DNA of 12,450 nt from Halomonas sp. (GCA_007129225.1 SKVX01000535.1:1-12450), one strand, 5' to 3'; counted from the first letter of the stretch, positions 1-7,048 are shown. Numbers and translations are program-made. The notes: generated by a model not told the origin, from the sequence alone.

Positions 1-24
1 CGCCGGCCCCGCCGGCCCCGCCGG
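1..24. repeat. 9-bp GC-only tandem repeat, possibly the tail of an upstream gene
   Basis: The unit CGCCGGCCC occurs twice in full and then for six more bases. Read on the + strand from base 2 it encodes Ala-Gly-Pro repeats that end at a TGA at 26-28, so it may be the low-complexity C-terminus of a gene to the left of the window. The other two frames also stay open until stops at 34-36 and 78-80, so this reading is only a possibility. Confidence 0.4.
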
Positions 25-95
25 GTGAAGGCGTGAAGCGTTCAGGCGTGCACAGGCATGCCGGGAGCAGCTTGCATTGATCGACCCGGGGGGGC

Positions 96-125
96 TTTAC
101 AGGGCGGCATCGAGTGCGCTATTTT
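96..125 (+). promoter_or_regulatory. Candidate promoter for the creatininase-family gene
   Basis: A -35-like TTTACA (96-101, five of six consensus bases) and a -10-like TATTTT (120-125, four of six) are separated by 18 bases. Transcription would start near base 132, directly against the GGTATACC palindrome at 135-142. The boxes are not strong. The case rests mainly on the same arrangement being seen upstream of the diiron-protein operon. Confidence 0.4.
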
Positions 126-132
126 CAGGCAT

Positions 133-153
133 ACGGTATACCATGTGCCAAAA
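133..153 (+). promoter_or_regulatory. FadR-type operator, site 1
   Basis: The perfect 8-bp palindrome GGTATACC lies at 135-142. Read with transcription, it continues as GGTATACCATGTGCCAAA (135-152), which matches site 2 at 17 of 18 positions. FadR-subfamily GntR proteins are known to bind short palindromes with GT and AC half-sites of this type. It sits about 94 bases before the start codon, at or just after the predicted transcription start, a repressor position. Binding by the regulator encoded at 1598-2257 is inferred. Confidence 0.7.
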
Positions 154-235
154 GGCTCTGACGATACTGGGCCTTGCCGCGTAGCGCCGGCTGCGAGATA
201 GCCGCCAGCAGGGCAGGGCCCGAAAGGAGAACCGA

Positions 236-1024
236 ATGAACGGTTTTGTACTGACCGAAATGACCTGGCCAGAGGTCGAGGACGCACTGAAGACCGCACG
301 CATGGCCATCATTCCTGTGGGCGCCCATGAGCAGCATGGCCCACACATGAATGAAAGCTGTGATGCGGTGCTGGCCACCGAAATGGCCAAGCGCCTGGGT
401 GCCGCGCTCTACCCCGATGTGCTGGTGACGCCCACCGTCAACATGGGGGTGTCACCGCACCACATGAACTTCCCGGGGACCATCAGCCTGCGACCGGAGA
501 CCCTGCTGGCGCTGCTTCGCGACATGGTCGGTTCGCTGAAACGGCACGGCATCACCCGTGTCCTGTTCCTGAACGGTCATGGTGGCAACCAGTCGACCTT
601 GAGCATTGCCTGCAGCACCTTTACCCAGGAGCTTGGCGTGGCGTGCTACTTCGCCAAAACCACCGCAGCGGCCAAGACGGCGATGAAGGAGCACATCCAC
701 TCGACGCTCTATGGTCACAGCTGTGAGCGAGAGGTCTCGGAGGCGTTTTACCTGGCGCCTCACCTGGTCCGTCCCGAGAGGCTGGAGAAGGGTGACATCG
801 TCTCCGGCGGGCGCTGGGAGGCGCTGCGGCCCGGCAACCCCATCCAGGGATTCTACCGTTACGAGGAGATGACGCGAAACGGCTGTATCGGGGATGCCAC
901 CCAGGCCAGCTACGAGATCGGCCAGGCGATCGTCGAAGAGGCGCTGGAAGGCTTGACGGCGGCGGTTCGGGAGTTGCTGGCCGGCTCGGTAGAAGCGGCG
1001 CCACCGACGCCGGAAATCGTCTGA
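236..1024 (+). CDS. Creatininase-family metal-dependent amidohydrolase
   Basis: The 262-residue product fits the usual length of the creatininase/creatinine amidohydrolase family, cytoplasmic enzymes that hydrolyse cyclic or linear amide bonds with a divalent metal pair. Family signatures are visible: PVGAHEQHG at 27-35 (metal ligands Glu32 and His34), Asp43, NGHGGN at 113-118 (His115), and Glu164 within GHSCEREVSE at 160-169, which corresponds to the family's GHAGE element. The family also includes formamide hydrolases of flavin/F420 synthesis and the mycofactocin peptidase MftE, so true creatininase activity should not be assumed. No creatinase or sarcosine oxidase gene is in the window. 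The ATG is preceded by AGGAGA at 225-230. It is probably cotranscribed with the small gene at 1092. The operator upstream links it to the diiron-protein operon. Confidence 0.9.
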   Translation: MNGFVLTEMTWPEVEDALKTARMAIIPVGAHEQHGPHMNESCDAVLATEMAKRLGAALYPDVLVTPTVNMGVSPHHMNFPGTISLRPETLLALLRDMVGSLKRHGITRVLFLNGHGGNQSTLSIACSTFTQELGVACYFAKTTAAAKTAMKEHIHSTLYGHSCEREVSEAFYLAPHLVRPERLEKGDIVSGGRWEALRPGNPIQGFYRYEEMTRNGCIGDATQASYEIGQAIVEEALEGLTAAVRELLAGSVEAAPPTPEIV

Positions 1025-1040
1025 GGCCGCCTTTCGGCCT
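1024..1040 (+). other. Short hairpin at the stop codon of the creatininase-family gene
   Basis: AGGCCG (1024-1029) pairs perfectly with CGGCCT (1035-1040) around a five-base loop. It begins at the last base of the stop codon. No T-run follows, so it is more likely an intercistronic RNA structure than a terminator. Confidence 0.4.
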
Positions 1041-1091
1041 GATCACGCCGTCCGGCAGCATGCCATTACAATGATGAAAGAGGGCACTGAC

Positions 1092-1403
1092 ATGTACATC
1101 ATCCTGACAAGCAAATCCGACGAATACGATGCCAGGCCGGACAGCGGCATCTCGCCGGTCGAGACCTATGCCTACTATTTCTACGGCAAGAAGAAAGCCG
1201 ACTTCACCATTGCCGAAGTCGCTGCCGATGGCAGTCGGGTCAGTATCGTCGAGTGTGGCGATAACGGGCAGGTAAATAGCGTGCCGATCAAGTTCTTCGA
1301 GAAGTTTGCGACGGTCGAAGAGGCCCGCCAGGAGCTGAAACAGCTGGTCACCTTCGGCACCATCGATACGCGCCTCGAAAAGGTTGCCGCGACGGCGTCC
1401 TAG
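1092..1403 (+). CDS. Small uncharacterised protein
   Basis: I do not recognise this 103-residue protein. The start chosen is the ATG at 1092, with AGAGGG seven bases upstream; an in-frame ATG at 1071 would add seven residues but has no good ribosome site. The protein is soluble, with no signal peptide or membrane segment. It opens with a beta-like stretch MYIILTSK, has an aromatic patch at 19-29 (ETYAYYFYGKK) and ends in a likely amphipathic helix (ATVEEARQELKQL, residues 77-89). A single Cys gives no metal motif. It lies 67 bases after the creatininase-family gene and ahead of a hairpin terminator, so it is most simply the second gene of that transcript. Its mixed alpha/beta look and location suggest an accessory subunit or binding protein, but no function can be assigned. 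Confidence 0.75.
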   Translation: MYIILTSKSDEYDARPDSGISPVETYAYYFYGKKKADFTIAEVAADGSRVSIVECGDNGQVNSVPIKFFEKFATVEEARQELKQLVTFGTIDTRLEKVAATAS

Positions 1404-1427
1404 TCTGTCGATCGCATCTACGATTCA

Positions 1428-1459
1428 GCCCCGTGGGTGCCCCTCCCATGGGGCTTATG
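1428..1459 (+). terminator. Hairpin terminator after the creatininase-family operon
   Basis: GCCCCGTGGG (1428-1437) pairs with CCCATGGGGC (1445-1454), ten pairs including one G-T, around a seven-base loop. It is followed by a short TT-containing stretch rather than a full T-run. It lies 25 bases after the small gene and before the regulator gene, the expected place for a terminator. Confidence 0.6.
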
Positions 1460-1597
1460 CATTCTAACGGTGCGTCGATTCGGCCAGGGAGACCGGGCTG
1501 CACCCTCACGGTGCTTCGTATGCCAGGAAAGTTCCCCTGTGGTATCCTGTTACATCTGATTATTTCTTGTTTTTTGGCCACTCGAAGGTAAGTCCCC

Positions 1598-2257
1598 ATG
1601 GCAGAGACCTGGACTCAGGAAGACCTCTCACCGATCCGCGACAAGGTGTATGCCTACCTCAAGGACGCGATACTGCGTGGGGAATACAAGGCAGGCGATC
1701 GGCTGGTCGAGCGGGTGCTGGCCGAGAAACTCAATATCAGTCGTACCCCCATCCGCGAGGCGCTGTTTCGACTCGAGACCCAGCGGTTCGTGCGAACGGT
1801 GCCGCGCAAGGGAGTGGTGGTCAACGAGATCACCCAGGCCGAGATCCTTGAGGTCTTCATGATCCTGGCTTCGCTCGAGTCACTGGCAGCGCGGCTGGCG
1901 GCTCAGAAGGTCAACGACGCCATCATCGCCGAAATCGACCAGCTCATGGCCGAGATGGAGGAGGCGTTGAACAACGGGGATGGCGACGAGGTCGAGCTCA
2001 ACGTCAAGTACAACGAGCTGATCGGGCGGGCCTCCGGCAATCCCAAGCTTCACGAGATGCTGGTCGATCTCAAGGATTACGTGCGCGCCTTCTCGAATCT
2101 CAGCAGCGCCTTGCCCGGCCGCACCAAGGCGGCCCTGCGTGAGCACCAGGACGTACTGAGCGCGATCCGCAGTGGAGAAGCAGACTTGGCCGAGAATTTT
2201 ACCCGCATCCACCTCGAGAAGTCCCGCCAGGCGTATATGAGCCGCTCTCAGGCTTGA
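1598..2257 (+). CDS. GntR-family transcriptional regulator, FadR/FCD type
   Basis: The 219-residue product has an N-terminal winged helix (about 10-77) with the classic recognition segment NISRTPIREALFRLE at 46-60 and the wing RKGVVV at 70-75. A helical FCD effector domain follows (about 85-210). Such proteins are usually dimeric repressors released by a small carboxylate metabolite. The FCD metal site normally uses Asp-x3-His plus two later His. Here the two later ones are present (His183, His205), but the first pair reads Asn135 and Asn139. AAGG lies nine bases before the ATG. The gene stands alone between two terminators and converges on the seven-gene operon. It is the only regulator in the window and the natural candidate to bind the GGTATACC sites; that pairing is inferred. 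Confidence 0.93.
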   Translation: MAETWTQEDLSPIRDKVYAYLKDAILRGEYKAGDRLVERVLAEKLNISRTPIREALFRLETQRFVRTVPRKGVVVNEITQAEILEVFMILASLESLAARLAAQKVNDAIIAEIDQLMAEMEEALNNGDGDEVELNVKYNELIGRASGNPKLHEMLVDLKDYVRAFSNLSSALPGRTKAALREHQDVLSAIRSGEADLAENFTRIHLEKSRQAYMSRSQA

Positions 2258-2272
2258 GATGGGTACACGACT

Positions 2273-2301
2273 GACCCCGGGCGCCACAAGCGCTCGGGGT
2301 C
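2273..2301. terminator. Hairpin terminator between the convergent regulator and catabolic operon
   Basis: GACCCCGGGCGC (2273-2284) pairs with GCGCTCGGGGTC (2290-2301), twelve pairs with one G-T, around the loop CACAA. TTGT follows on the + side. It lies 15 bases after the regulator stop and 37 bases beyond the stop of the convergent DUF1330 gene, so it may serve both strands. Confidence 0.7.
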
Positions 2302-2338
2302 TTGTATCCAATCCGGGAGGCCGGCAGGCTATCGCCCT

Positions 2339-2629
2339 TCAGACGCCTCCGACAAGACGAATATCCCTGACTGCGCCATCGCCCAGGGCTTCCAGCGCTG
2401 CAGCGTAAGCCTTTCCATCATGCGTCGCCCGGGCACTCTCCAGGTCGGGAAACTCGATGATGATGGTGCGGTCCTGCTGGCCATCCTCATAGGCATAAGC
2501 CGCCACATCCCTCGCCAGGAAGATGCCGCCACCAGCGGCGATGGCAGGGATTGCCAGTTGAATGTAGCTGGCATACTTCTTCGCATCCGATATTTCACGA
2601 TAGCAAGAGACCCAATAGGCTTTGCTCAT
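2339..2629 (-). CDS. DUF1330 family protein
   Basis: The 96-residue protein fits DUF1330, a small ferredoxin-like alpha-beta fold family related to dimeric alpha-beta barrel proteins. The N-terminal SKAYWVSCYREI strand, the GGGIFLARD turn (33-41) and the RTIIIEFPDLESARA stretch (54-68) are the recognisable family blocks. No biochemical role is settled for the family; members often accompany catabolic or oxidoreductase genes. The start is an ATG preceded by AAGGAG. It is the last gene of the - strand operon, 43 bases after the aspartate-dehydrogenase-like gene, and ends close to the shared terminator. A role as a small binding or isomerase-like accessory protein is a guess. Confidence 0.85.
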   Translation of the reverse strand: MSKAYWVSCYREISDAKKYASYIQLAIPAIAAGGGIFLARDVAAYAYEDGQQDRTIIIEFPDLESARATHDGKAYAAALEALGDGAVRDIRLVGGV

Positions 2630-2672
2630 CTCTCGAACTCCTTGTGTAAGAGGGCGACATGTCGAGCCTCGT

Positions 2673-3473
2673 CTAGCCGATGACGAGCGGCGAGGAGAGG
2701 TTCTTCAACGCTCGTGCCACGCTCATGGCGACGATATACCCGGTCTTGGGATTGTTCGGGGACGGGGTGTTCTGCACCTCGATGCGCACTTCGCCGAATA
2801 GCCCCTTGGCCGACACCTCGTGGATGTTCTTGTCGATGGTGGGGTCGACCAGCACCCGAACCTGGGTGGCCTCGAAGCCTACGCCTGCCAGGCTCAGCGC
2901 CGCCGAGACGTTGACGCTCTCGGGGAAGACCCGCGATGACTCCCGCGCATTGCCTTCGAAGATCACGGTGGGCTTCTCGACCGTATCGAGGTCGACCACT
3001 TCCTCGGCGAAGGTGCCCCGCCACGCCTTCACCGGCTTGCGGGTCGTCAGTGTCACGCTGTCAAGCGGGCCCTGGGCGGCGGCGGCGATGCGGTCGAGCC
3101 CGGCGATGGCGGCGGAGGGGACCAGTACACGTTTGCCATGCCGGCTGGCGCTGGTCATGACCCGGTCATGCAGTGCCTGGTCGCAGAAGGCCCCGACCGA
3201 GACCACCATGAAGTCGCAGCCATGGGAGAGCGATGTCTCGGCGTATCGGATCACGGCCTCGTGGCCTGCGGTCTCGACCACCACGTCGGGGCGGCAGGCG
3301 AAGAACGCCTCTTCACTGTCGGTGATCAGGCCGCTTTCCGGGGCGTCGGTATACTTGCCGGTGTCGCGTACCAAAACGGCGGCCAGCCGGGTGTTGCCCG
3401 CCTGACCGCCGAGGATGGCTTTGGCGACATCCCTGCCCGCCGTGCCATATCCGATGAGTCCAACGCGTATCAT
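2673..3473 (-). CDS. Aspartate-dehydrogenase-like NAD(P)-dependent oxidoreductase
   Basis: The 266-residue protein matches the L-aspartate dehydrogenase/NadX family, which interconverts aspartate and iminoaspartate or oxaloacetate plus ammonia with NAD(P). It has an N-terminal Rossmann motif GLIGYGTAG (5-13), VETAGHEAV (66-74), PSAAIAGLD (119-127), FPESVNVSAALSLAG (183-197), the His218 of KNIHEV that matches the family's catalytic His, and NTPSPNNPKTG (235-245). The start chosen is the ATG at 3473, just before the Rossmann strand, with GAGGA close upstream. The reading frame stays open for 51 more codons, but that stretch has no family similarity. No nadA or nadB is nearby, so a catabolic amine or imine dehydrogenase role fits better than NAD synthesis. 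Activity on aspartate itself is not certain. Confidence 0.88.
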   Translation of the reverse strand: MIRVGLIGYGTAGRDVAKAILGGQAGNTRLAAVLVRDTGKYTDAPESGLITDSEEAFFACRPDVVVETAGHEAVIRYAETSLSHGCDFMVVSVGAFCDQALHDRVMTSASRHGKRVLVPSAAIAGLDRIAAAAQGPLDSVTLTTRKPVKAWRGTFAEEVVDLDTVEKPTVIFEGNARESSRVFPESVNVSAALSLAGVGFEATQVRVLVDPTIDKNIHEVSAKGLFGEVRIEVQNTPSPNNPKTGYIVAMSVARALKNLSSPLVIG

Positions 3474-3564
3474 ATGTCCTCGCAATCGTTGTGCTGGACC
3501 AGCCGCTACCCTGCTGTCGGCGTAAGCCGGACGCTGCGAGCCGGTCGTGGGAAGAGGGCCCGCT

Positions 3565-3903
3565 TCAGGCTTCCGTCTTGGGCTTGATCTGGCCGGCTTT
3601 GATGGGCCTGGCCGGCTTGCTCTCATCCCAGGAGACCTTCACGCTGCCGGTGAGGAAGGTCTGGCAGGCCATGCGATAGCCCTGGCTGATCTCTTCGGCG
3701 GTGAGCAGCTTCTCCTCCTTCTTCTTCACGGCATCGGTATTCTCGATGCCCTCCTCGATGAGGCACTTGCAGGTGCCACAGAGTCCGCCGCCGCACTTGA
3801 AGGGGATGCCCCCCTTCTCGCGCAGCGAGACGCGCAGCAGGTTGGAGTCCTCCGGGGCAGAGATGGTCTTGTTGTCGTTGGTGATGAAGGTGATATCTAG
3901 CAT
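3565..3903 (-). CDS. [2Fe-2S] ferredoxin, plant/XylT type
   Basis: The 112-residue protein is a single plant-type ferredoxin domain. Cys37, Cys42 and Cys45 (in KCGGGLCGTCKC) and Cys80 form the C-x4-C-x2-C...C cluster ligand set; Cys47 is an extra cysteine. A 30-residue lysine- and proline-rich tail follows the last ligand. The ATG is preceded by GAGAGG. It starts 30 bases downstream of the reductase gene, so both are clearly cotranscribed. Ferredoxins of this kind pass single electrons from a reductase to an oxygenase, or help reactivate an oxygenase iron centre. The natural partner here is the reductase upstream, with the diiron protein at 7153-7884 as the possible acceptor. That chain is inferred. 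Confidence 0.93.
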   Translation of the reverse strand: MLDITFITNDNKTISAPEDSNLLRVSLREKGGIPFKCGGGLCGTCKCLIEEGIENTDAVKKKEEKLLTAEEISQGYRMACQTFLTGSVKVSWDESKPARPIKAGQIKPKTEA

Positions 3904-3933
3904 GGTGGCAACCTCTCTATGGCCGGTGGGGCG

Positions 3934-4950
3934 TCATGCCACGCTGTCGTTGAGTTCATGGGTAAAGTTGAAGCTGTCGGAGAAGATCCTTTCCACGCTC
4001 AGTCCTCGCTCGGCGAAGCTGGACTTCGCGGCGGCGATCATCGGCGGTGGACCGCACAGGTAGGCATCGAACTCGCTCAGGTCGGGATGGTCCTGGCACA
4101 CGGCCTCGTGGACAAAGCCGCGCCGTCCTCCCCACTCCGGGTCGGCGTCCGATAGCACCGGGATGTAGTGGAAGTGGGGCAGAGTCCTGGCCCAGTGCTG
4201 CAGCAGTTCGTCGAGATAGAGGTCCTCGGCGCGGCGTACGCCCCAGTAGAGCGTAATGTGCGGCGCGTGGGGCTCATCCTTCAGCGACTCGATGATGCTC
4301 TTGACCGGTGCCAGGCCGGTGCCGCCGGCGACCATCAGTAGGCGGTTGGTGCTTTCCGCGTCGTGTCGGAAGGCCCCGAGTGGCAGCTCGACGTCCAAGG
4401 TGTCGCCGGGCTGGTAGTGCGTGTTGAGGCGCTCGGTGAAATAGCCGCCCGGTACCCGGCGGATATGGAAATCGAAGAGGTCGCTGCGCGGCGGAGAGGC
4501 CATCGAGAAGCTACGCGGCGTGCCGTCGTCCAGCATGATGTTGAGGTACTGGCCCGGCAGGAAGCGCACCTCGCTGGCGGAGGGTATGCTCAGCACCAGG
4601 TGGGTCACATCGTGGCTGAGCTTCTCCAGGCTGACGATGGTGGCTTCGTGGTAGTCGGGGGGAATATAGCCCGCCGGAAACACGTCTGCGCTGATGGTCA
4701 GGTCACTCTGGGCGACCGCCTGGCAAGCCAGGGCATAGCCTTCCTGCTCCTCTTCCTCGGAGAGCCCCATGGGCATCTCCTCGTAGGCCACCTGGCCTTC
4801 CAGCAGCTTGATCCGGCAGGCGCCGCAGCCACCGAAACGGCAGTCGTGCACGAGGGGGAAACCTGCCCGCTCGGCCGCATCGAGCAGCGGCTCGCCTGGC
4901 TGGACGTCGAAGGTCTCAGCGGTGTCGGCAAGGGTGATTCGGTATGTCAT
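3934..4950 (-). CDS. Ferredoxin-FAD-NAD(P)H oxygenase reductase
   Basis: The 338-residue protein has the domain order of phenol hydroxylase reductase (DmpP) and methane monooxygenase component C. An N-terminal plant-type [2Fe-2S] domain has Cys37, Cys42, Cys45 and Cys76. A ferredoxin-reductase FAD domain carries RSFSMA at 146-151, and an NAD domain has GGTGLAP at 209-215 and YLCGPPPMI at 297-305. It would move hydride electrons from NAD(P)H through FAD and the cluster to a separate oxygenase. The start is the ATG at 4950, with a perfect AGGAGG five to six bases upstream; the frame is open for 55 codons before it, but that stretch overlaps the intercistronic hairpin and lacks domain similarity. 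No Rieske or classical multicomponent oxygenase is in the window, so its acceptor is probably the diiron protein or a product encoded elsewhere. Confidence 0.94.
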   Translation of the reverse strand: MTYRITLADTAETFDVQPGEPLLDAAERAGFPLVHDCRFGGCGACRIKLLEGQVAYEEMPMGLSEEEEQEGYALACQAVAQSDLTISADVFPAGYIPPDYHEATIVSLEKLSHDVTHLVLSIPSASEVRFLPGQYLNIMLDDGTPRSFSMASPPRSDLFDFHIRRVPGGYFTERLNTHYQPGDTLDVELPLGAFRHDAESTNRLLMVAGGTGLAPVKSIIESLKDEPHAPHITLYWGVRRAEDLYLDELLQHWARTLPHFHYIPVLSDADPEWGGRRGFVHEAVCQDHPDLSEFDAYLCGPPPMIAAAKSSFAERGLSVERIFSDSFNFTHELNDSVA

Positions 4951-5030
4951 AGCAGCCTCCTGGTGCACACCCATGGCGTTGGCATGGCCTTGTCGTTGTG
5001 GGGCGTCGGCACTTGGCTTGTCGTTGTCGT

Positions 5031-5062
5031 CAGCCGGCAGGGTCGCGGGACCCTGCCGGCTG
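5031..5062. other. Perfect 14-bp intercistronic hairpin
   Basis: CAGCCGGCAGGGTC (5031-5044) pairs without mismatch with GACCCTGCCGGCTG (5049-5062) around a four-base loop. It lies between the stop of the GlcG/HbpS-like gene and the start of the reductase gene in the - strand operon. No T-run follows on the - strand (ACGACAACGACAAG follows), so it is more likely an RNA processing or stability element, or a partial attenuator, than a terminator. Confidence 0.75.
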
Positions 5063-5071
5063 AGTCGGGGG

Positions 5072-5551
5072 TTACTTCTTGATGTCGGCTTCCACGACCA
5101 CTTCATGACCGGCACCGCTCAGGTGCTCCTGCAGGGCCTGCAGGGCGGCGAGGCCGGCCTTGGTGTCCTGCTCGCCGTTGCCGCCGCTGAGGCCCACGCC
5201 GCCGACCACTTCCCCATCGACGACGATCGGGAAGCCGCCGACGAAGACGGCGAACTTGCCCTCGAAGCTCCACTGGATGCCGAAGGCCTCGTTGCCGGGC
5301 AGGGCGGGGCCGTTGGGGGCGGTATTGAAAAGGTGCGTGGAGCGCTTGTGCCCGGCGGCGGTGAAGGCCTTGTTCCAGGCGATCTGCGGGCCAGTGATAC
5401 GAGCGCCGTTCATACGCTCCAGCGCCAGCGGATAGCCGCCGTCGTCGACGATGCAGATGGTCTCGAGGACGTTGATCTCCTCCGACTTTCGCTTGGCCGC
5501 TTCGACCATCAACTTGGCTTCTTCGAGTTCGAGACGAAATACCTGTTTCAT
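5072..5551 (-). CDS. GlcG/HbpS family (DUF336) heme-binding-like protein
   Basis: The 159-residue protein matches the GlcG/HbpS/PduO C-terminal family throughout: TICIVDDGGYPLALERM (31-47), KAFTAA (61-66), GGFPIVVDGEVVGGVGLSGG (105-124) and the following EQD. Members form oligomers that bind heme, cobalamin or other ligands, and often sit beside catabolic oxidoreductases without an assigned reaction. No signal peptide is visible, so it is probably cytosolic, unlike secreted HbpS. The start is the ATG at 5551, served by AAGGTGAG; a GTG nine bases upstream falls inside that ribosome site. It follows the aldehyde dehydrogenase gene by 42 bases. A role in handling a cofactor or intermediate of the pathway is plausible but unproven. 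Confidence 0.88.
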   Translation of the reverse strand: MKQVFRLELEEAKLMVEAAKRKSEEINVLETICIVDDGGYPLALERMNGARITGPQIAWNKAFTAAGHKRSTHLFNTAPNGPALPGNEAFGIQWSFEGKFAVFVGGFPIVVDGEVVGGVGLSGGNGEQDTKAGLAALQALQEHLSGAGHEVVVEADIKK

Positions 5552-5593
5552 GGGGCTCACCTTGTCGTCAGGTTGTCGTTGTAGGTGCCGCGC

Positions 5594-7048
5594 TCAGCGG
5601 CCGATGTAGACGGTCTTGGTCTGGGTGAAGAAGTCCAGCCCGGCGCGTCCCGACTCGCGGAACGTGGAGGTGCTAGACTGCTTCAGGCCGCCGAAGGGCG
5701 CATTGACCAGGTTGCCCGTGGTGGTGCGGTTGACCTTGACGGTGCCGGCTTGAATGTCGTGCGGGAAGCGCTGGATGTATTCGATATTGCGCGTCGCCAG
5801 CGCGGCGGACAGTCCGTAGGGCGTGTCGTTGGCCTTGACGATGGCATCCTCGTAGCCGTCGATCTCGATGACGGCGACCACGGGCCCGAAGATCTCCTCC
5901 TGGGCGATGCGCATCTGTTGGGTCACATCGCTGAAGATCGCCGGCGATACGTAGAAGCCCTTGTCGTAGTCACCGCCGCTCAAACGCTCGCCGCCGTGGA
6001 CATGGGTGGCCTCGCGCTTGCCGGTATCGATATAGCCAAGCACGGTGTCGAGCTGCTGGCGGGTGGCGAGCGGGCCGATCTGGGTGCCCTTGTCCAGACC
6101 GTTGCCGATCTGCAGTTCCTTGACTCGCTCCACCAGGCGCTCCAGATAGGCTGCCTTGACCGAGGGGGCGATCAGCACACGGCTGGTGCCGGTGCAGGCC
6201 TGGCCCGTGAGCGAGAAGCCACCCTTGATGGTGAGGTCGACGGCCGTGTCGATATCGGCATCGTCGAGCACGATCAGCGGGTTCTTGCCGCCGAGCTCCA
6301 TCTGGGTTCGAGTCGCCATCGGGGCGCTGCGGTGGATCTTCTCGCCGGCGGCGGTGGAGCCGGTGAAGGAGATCGCACGTACCGCAGGCACTGCGGTGAT
6401 GGACTCACCGATGGCTGATGCACTGCCGGTGATGAAGTTGAAGACGCCTTCGGGGACGCCGGCATGGTGCAGCGCTTCCGCCAGGCGATAGGCGATCAAC
6501 GGGGCGTCCGATGACGGCTTGAACACCACGGTGTTGCCGGTGATCAGGGCCGGTGCGATCTTCCTTGCCGGAATCGAGATCGGGAAGTTCCAGGGCGTGA
6601 TGATGGTTGCCACGCCCAGCGGCTCGCGCTGGGTGTAGACCATCATCTTGGCGTCGTCCTGGGGGAATGTCTCGCCGGTGATGGTCTGGCCCTCGACGGC
6701 GTAGAAGCGCAGGGTCTGGGCCGAGCGGGCGATCTCGTCACGGCTGTTGGCGAGCAGCTTGCCCTCTTCGCGGGTCAGCTCCTCGGCAAATTGCTCGATA
6801 TTCTCGACCAGATAATCCGCCGCCTGGTTGAGGACCTTCGCGCGCTTTGAAATGGGCGTGTCCCGCCAAGCGGGGAACGCCTTCTCGGCAGCCGCGATGG
6901 CCTGCTGTGCATCTTCCGCGGAAGAGGCCTGGAACTGGCCGAGCAGGTCGTCCTGGTCCGCCGGGTTGCGGTTCTCGAAGGTCGACCCCGAGCCGCATGC
7001 TAGCCACTTGCCGTCGATGTAATTGAGATACTGAGTGACGTTATCCAA
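5594..7048 (-). CDS. NAD(P)-dependent aldehyde dehydrogenase
   Basis: From the TTG start the product has 484 residues, a full-length ALDH-superfamily enzyme that oxidises an aldehyde to a carboxylic acid. Visible hallmarks are TPWNFP with the oxyanion Asn154, FKPSS with Lys177, FTGSTAAGE (NAD-binding turn), MELGGKNP with the general base Glu251, and GQACTGTSR with nucleophile Cys285. The overall pattern resembles the alpha-ketoglutaric-semialdehyde dehydrogenase/YcbD-like branch and related succinate-semialdehyde-type enzymes, so an acidic semialdehyde is a reasonable substrate; this is an inference. Start choice: GAGGTGAG lies directly before the TTG at 7048, while the alternative GTG at 7057 is part of that ribosome site. 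It is the second gene of the operon. Confidence 0.93.
   Translation of the reverse strand: MDNVTQYLNYIDGKWLACGSGSTFENRNPADQDDLLGQFQASSAEDAQQAIAAAEKAFPAWRDTPISKRAKVLNQAADYLVENIEQFAEELTREEGKLLANSRDEIARSAQTLRFYAVEGQTITGETFPQDDAKMMVYTQREPLGVATIITPWNFPISIPARKIAPALITGNTVVFKPSSDAPLIAYRLAEALHHAGVPEGVFNFITGSASAIGESITAVPAVRAISFTGSTAAGEKIHRSAPMATRTQMELGGKNPLIVLDDADIDTAVDLTIKGGFSLTGQACTGTSRVLIAPSVKAAYLERLVERVKELQIGNGLDKGTQIGPLATRQQLDTVLGYIDTGKREATHVHGGERLSGGDYDKGFYVSPAIFSDVTQQMRIAQEEIFGPVVAVIEIDGYEDAIVKANDTPYGLSAALATRNIEYIQRFPHDIQAGTVKVNRTTTGNLVNAPFGGLKQSSTSTFRESGRAGLDFFTQTKTVYIGR

Noticed and set aside
3348..3355. GGTATACT, one base off the operator core
   Set aside because: It lies inside the aspartate-dehydrogenase-like coding region and lacks the palindrome and the shared extension.
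2680..3587. Several + strand open frames opposite the aspartate-dehydrogenase-like gene
   Set aside because: They overlap one another in different frames and carry Ser/Arg/Pro-rich shadow composition.
3474..3626. Longer N-terminus for the aspartate-dehydrogenase-like protein
   Set aside because: The extra residues are Arg/Pro-rich, lack similarity and would overlap the ferredoxin gene, while the internal ATG begins at the Rossmann strand.
4951..5115. Longer N-terminus for the ferredoxin reductase
   Set aside because: The ATG at 4950 has a perfect AGGAGG and starts exactly at the ferredoxin domain; the extension would run through the intercistronic hairpin and overlap the upstream gene.
5585..6418. 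+ strand open frame of 277 codons opposite the aldehyde dehydrogenase
   Set aside because: GC-rich codon structure of the real gene keeps the opposite frame open; its translation has no domain and lies fully inside a clear ALDH.
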